NCBI GenBank assembly: GCA_937880065.1
Contig: CALFMA010000607.1
Location: 1-5,937 of the forward strand
DNA length: 5,937 nucleotides
Reading direction: 5' to 3'
Source: an uncultured Ruminococcus sp.
GTDB lineage: Bacteria; Bacillota_A; Clostridia; Oscillospirales; Ruminococcaceae
The position numbers and the translations under genes are program-made. Position 1 is the stretch's first letter, and every line of letters starts with the position of its first letter. Positions 5,808 to 5,937 of the stretch are shown here, in pieces. The notes under the pieces are model-generated. The model was not told where the DNA came from. It worked only from the letters and a program-made list of their open reading frames with translations, and ran no database searches.

Positions 5808-5819
5808 ATGATGCAATGA
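5808..5819 (+). other. Three-codon minigene overlapping the start of the rightward gene
   Basis: ATGATGCAATGA reads Met-Met-Gln-stop, and its last four bases (ATGA) contain the ATG of the following gene. The AAGGG at 5801-5805 is only 2 nt from the first ATG, 5 nt from the second and 10 nt from the gene's own ATG. The minigene may simply reflect clustered ATGs, but translational coupling is possible. Confidence 0.3.
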
Positions 5820-5937
5820 TAGGCAAGTTGACAGACAGTATTTTCAGACGCTTCATAGCTCACGATTACGCAATGGCAATGCAGCTTAATACCGAAAGAA
5901 ACAAGGTTATCTGCTGTGATTTCATCGTCGAGGCTGA
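5816..5937 (+). CDS. Partial hypothetical protein (N-terminus only)
   Basis: I do not recognise this protein from its N-terminus. From the ATG at 5816 the frame is open for 40 codons to the window edge. It starts MIGKLTDSIFRRFIAHDYAM and continues with a Gln-Leu-Asn-Thr segment and a short hydrophobic run including CCDFIVEA. There is no signal peptide, so it is probably cytoplasmic. A perfect promoter (5732-5760), a purine-rich AAAGAAAGGG (5796-5805) with a 10-nt spacer, and the uninterrupted frame support a real gene. The slightly long spacing leaves some doubt about the exact start. It is transcribed divergently from the lipoprotein gene. Confidence 0.75.
   Translation, partial: MIGKLTDSIFRRFIAHDYAMAMQLNTERNKVICCDFIVEA

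Noticed and set aside
1..5937. CRISPR array, tRNA, rRNA, transposase or known defence genes
   Set aside because: No regularly spaced repeats, cloverleaf sequences, ribosomal RNA motifs, transposase motifs or defence-protein motifs were seen on either strand.

Overview
The window looks like chromosomal DNA from a low-to-mid GC Gram-positive gut anaerobe, most plausibly a Ruminococcus-like member of the Clostridia. The evidence is a secreted GH5 subfamily 1-type cellulase with a Thr/Gly-rich linker, two lipoproteins with classical lipoboxes, GGAGG-type ribosome binding sites, a TTG start, and near-perfect TTGACA/TATAAT promoters with 17-bp spacers. I had no database access, so the taxonomy is inferred from protein style and signals.

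Layout. Three genes run leftward (minus strand), in transcription order: a TTG-initiated lipoprotein (4145-5632), a paralogous lipoprotein (2269-3762), and a GH5 cellulase (389-2101). Each appears to have its own promoter. A partial minus-strand frame (1-389) starts on the cellulase stop codon and runs off the left edge. At the right end a plus-strand gene (5816-5937, partial) diverges from the first lipoprotein. A 183-bp region separates them and holds two back-to-back consensus promoters.

Non-coding content. The gap between the two lipoprotein genes holds a 166-bp element (3844-4009) with perfect 18-bp terminal inverted repeats and no coding capacity, a MITE-like palindrome. A shortened, decayed relative (about 2206-2265) lies between the second lipoprotein and the cellulase, and its outer end coincides with the cellulase -35 box. 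The predicted transcripts of the second lipoprotein and the cellulase both begin almost at once with a stem-loop whose 3' arm ends next to the Shine-Dalgarno sequence.

How the parts may work together. The cellulase would be exported to cut beta-1,4-glucan, and the lipoproteins would sit on the outer face of the membrane. A functional link between them is only suggested by proximity and shared orientation. The cellulase's C-terminal module stops abruptly where the partial gene begins, so this is either a real truncating rearrangement or an assembly junction. No known defence system, CRISPR array, tRNA, rRNA or transposase gene was found.
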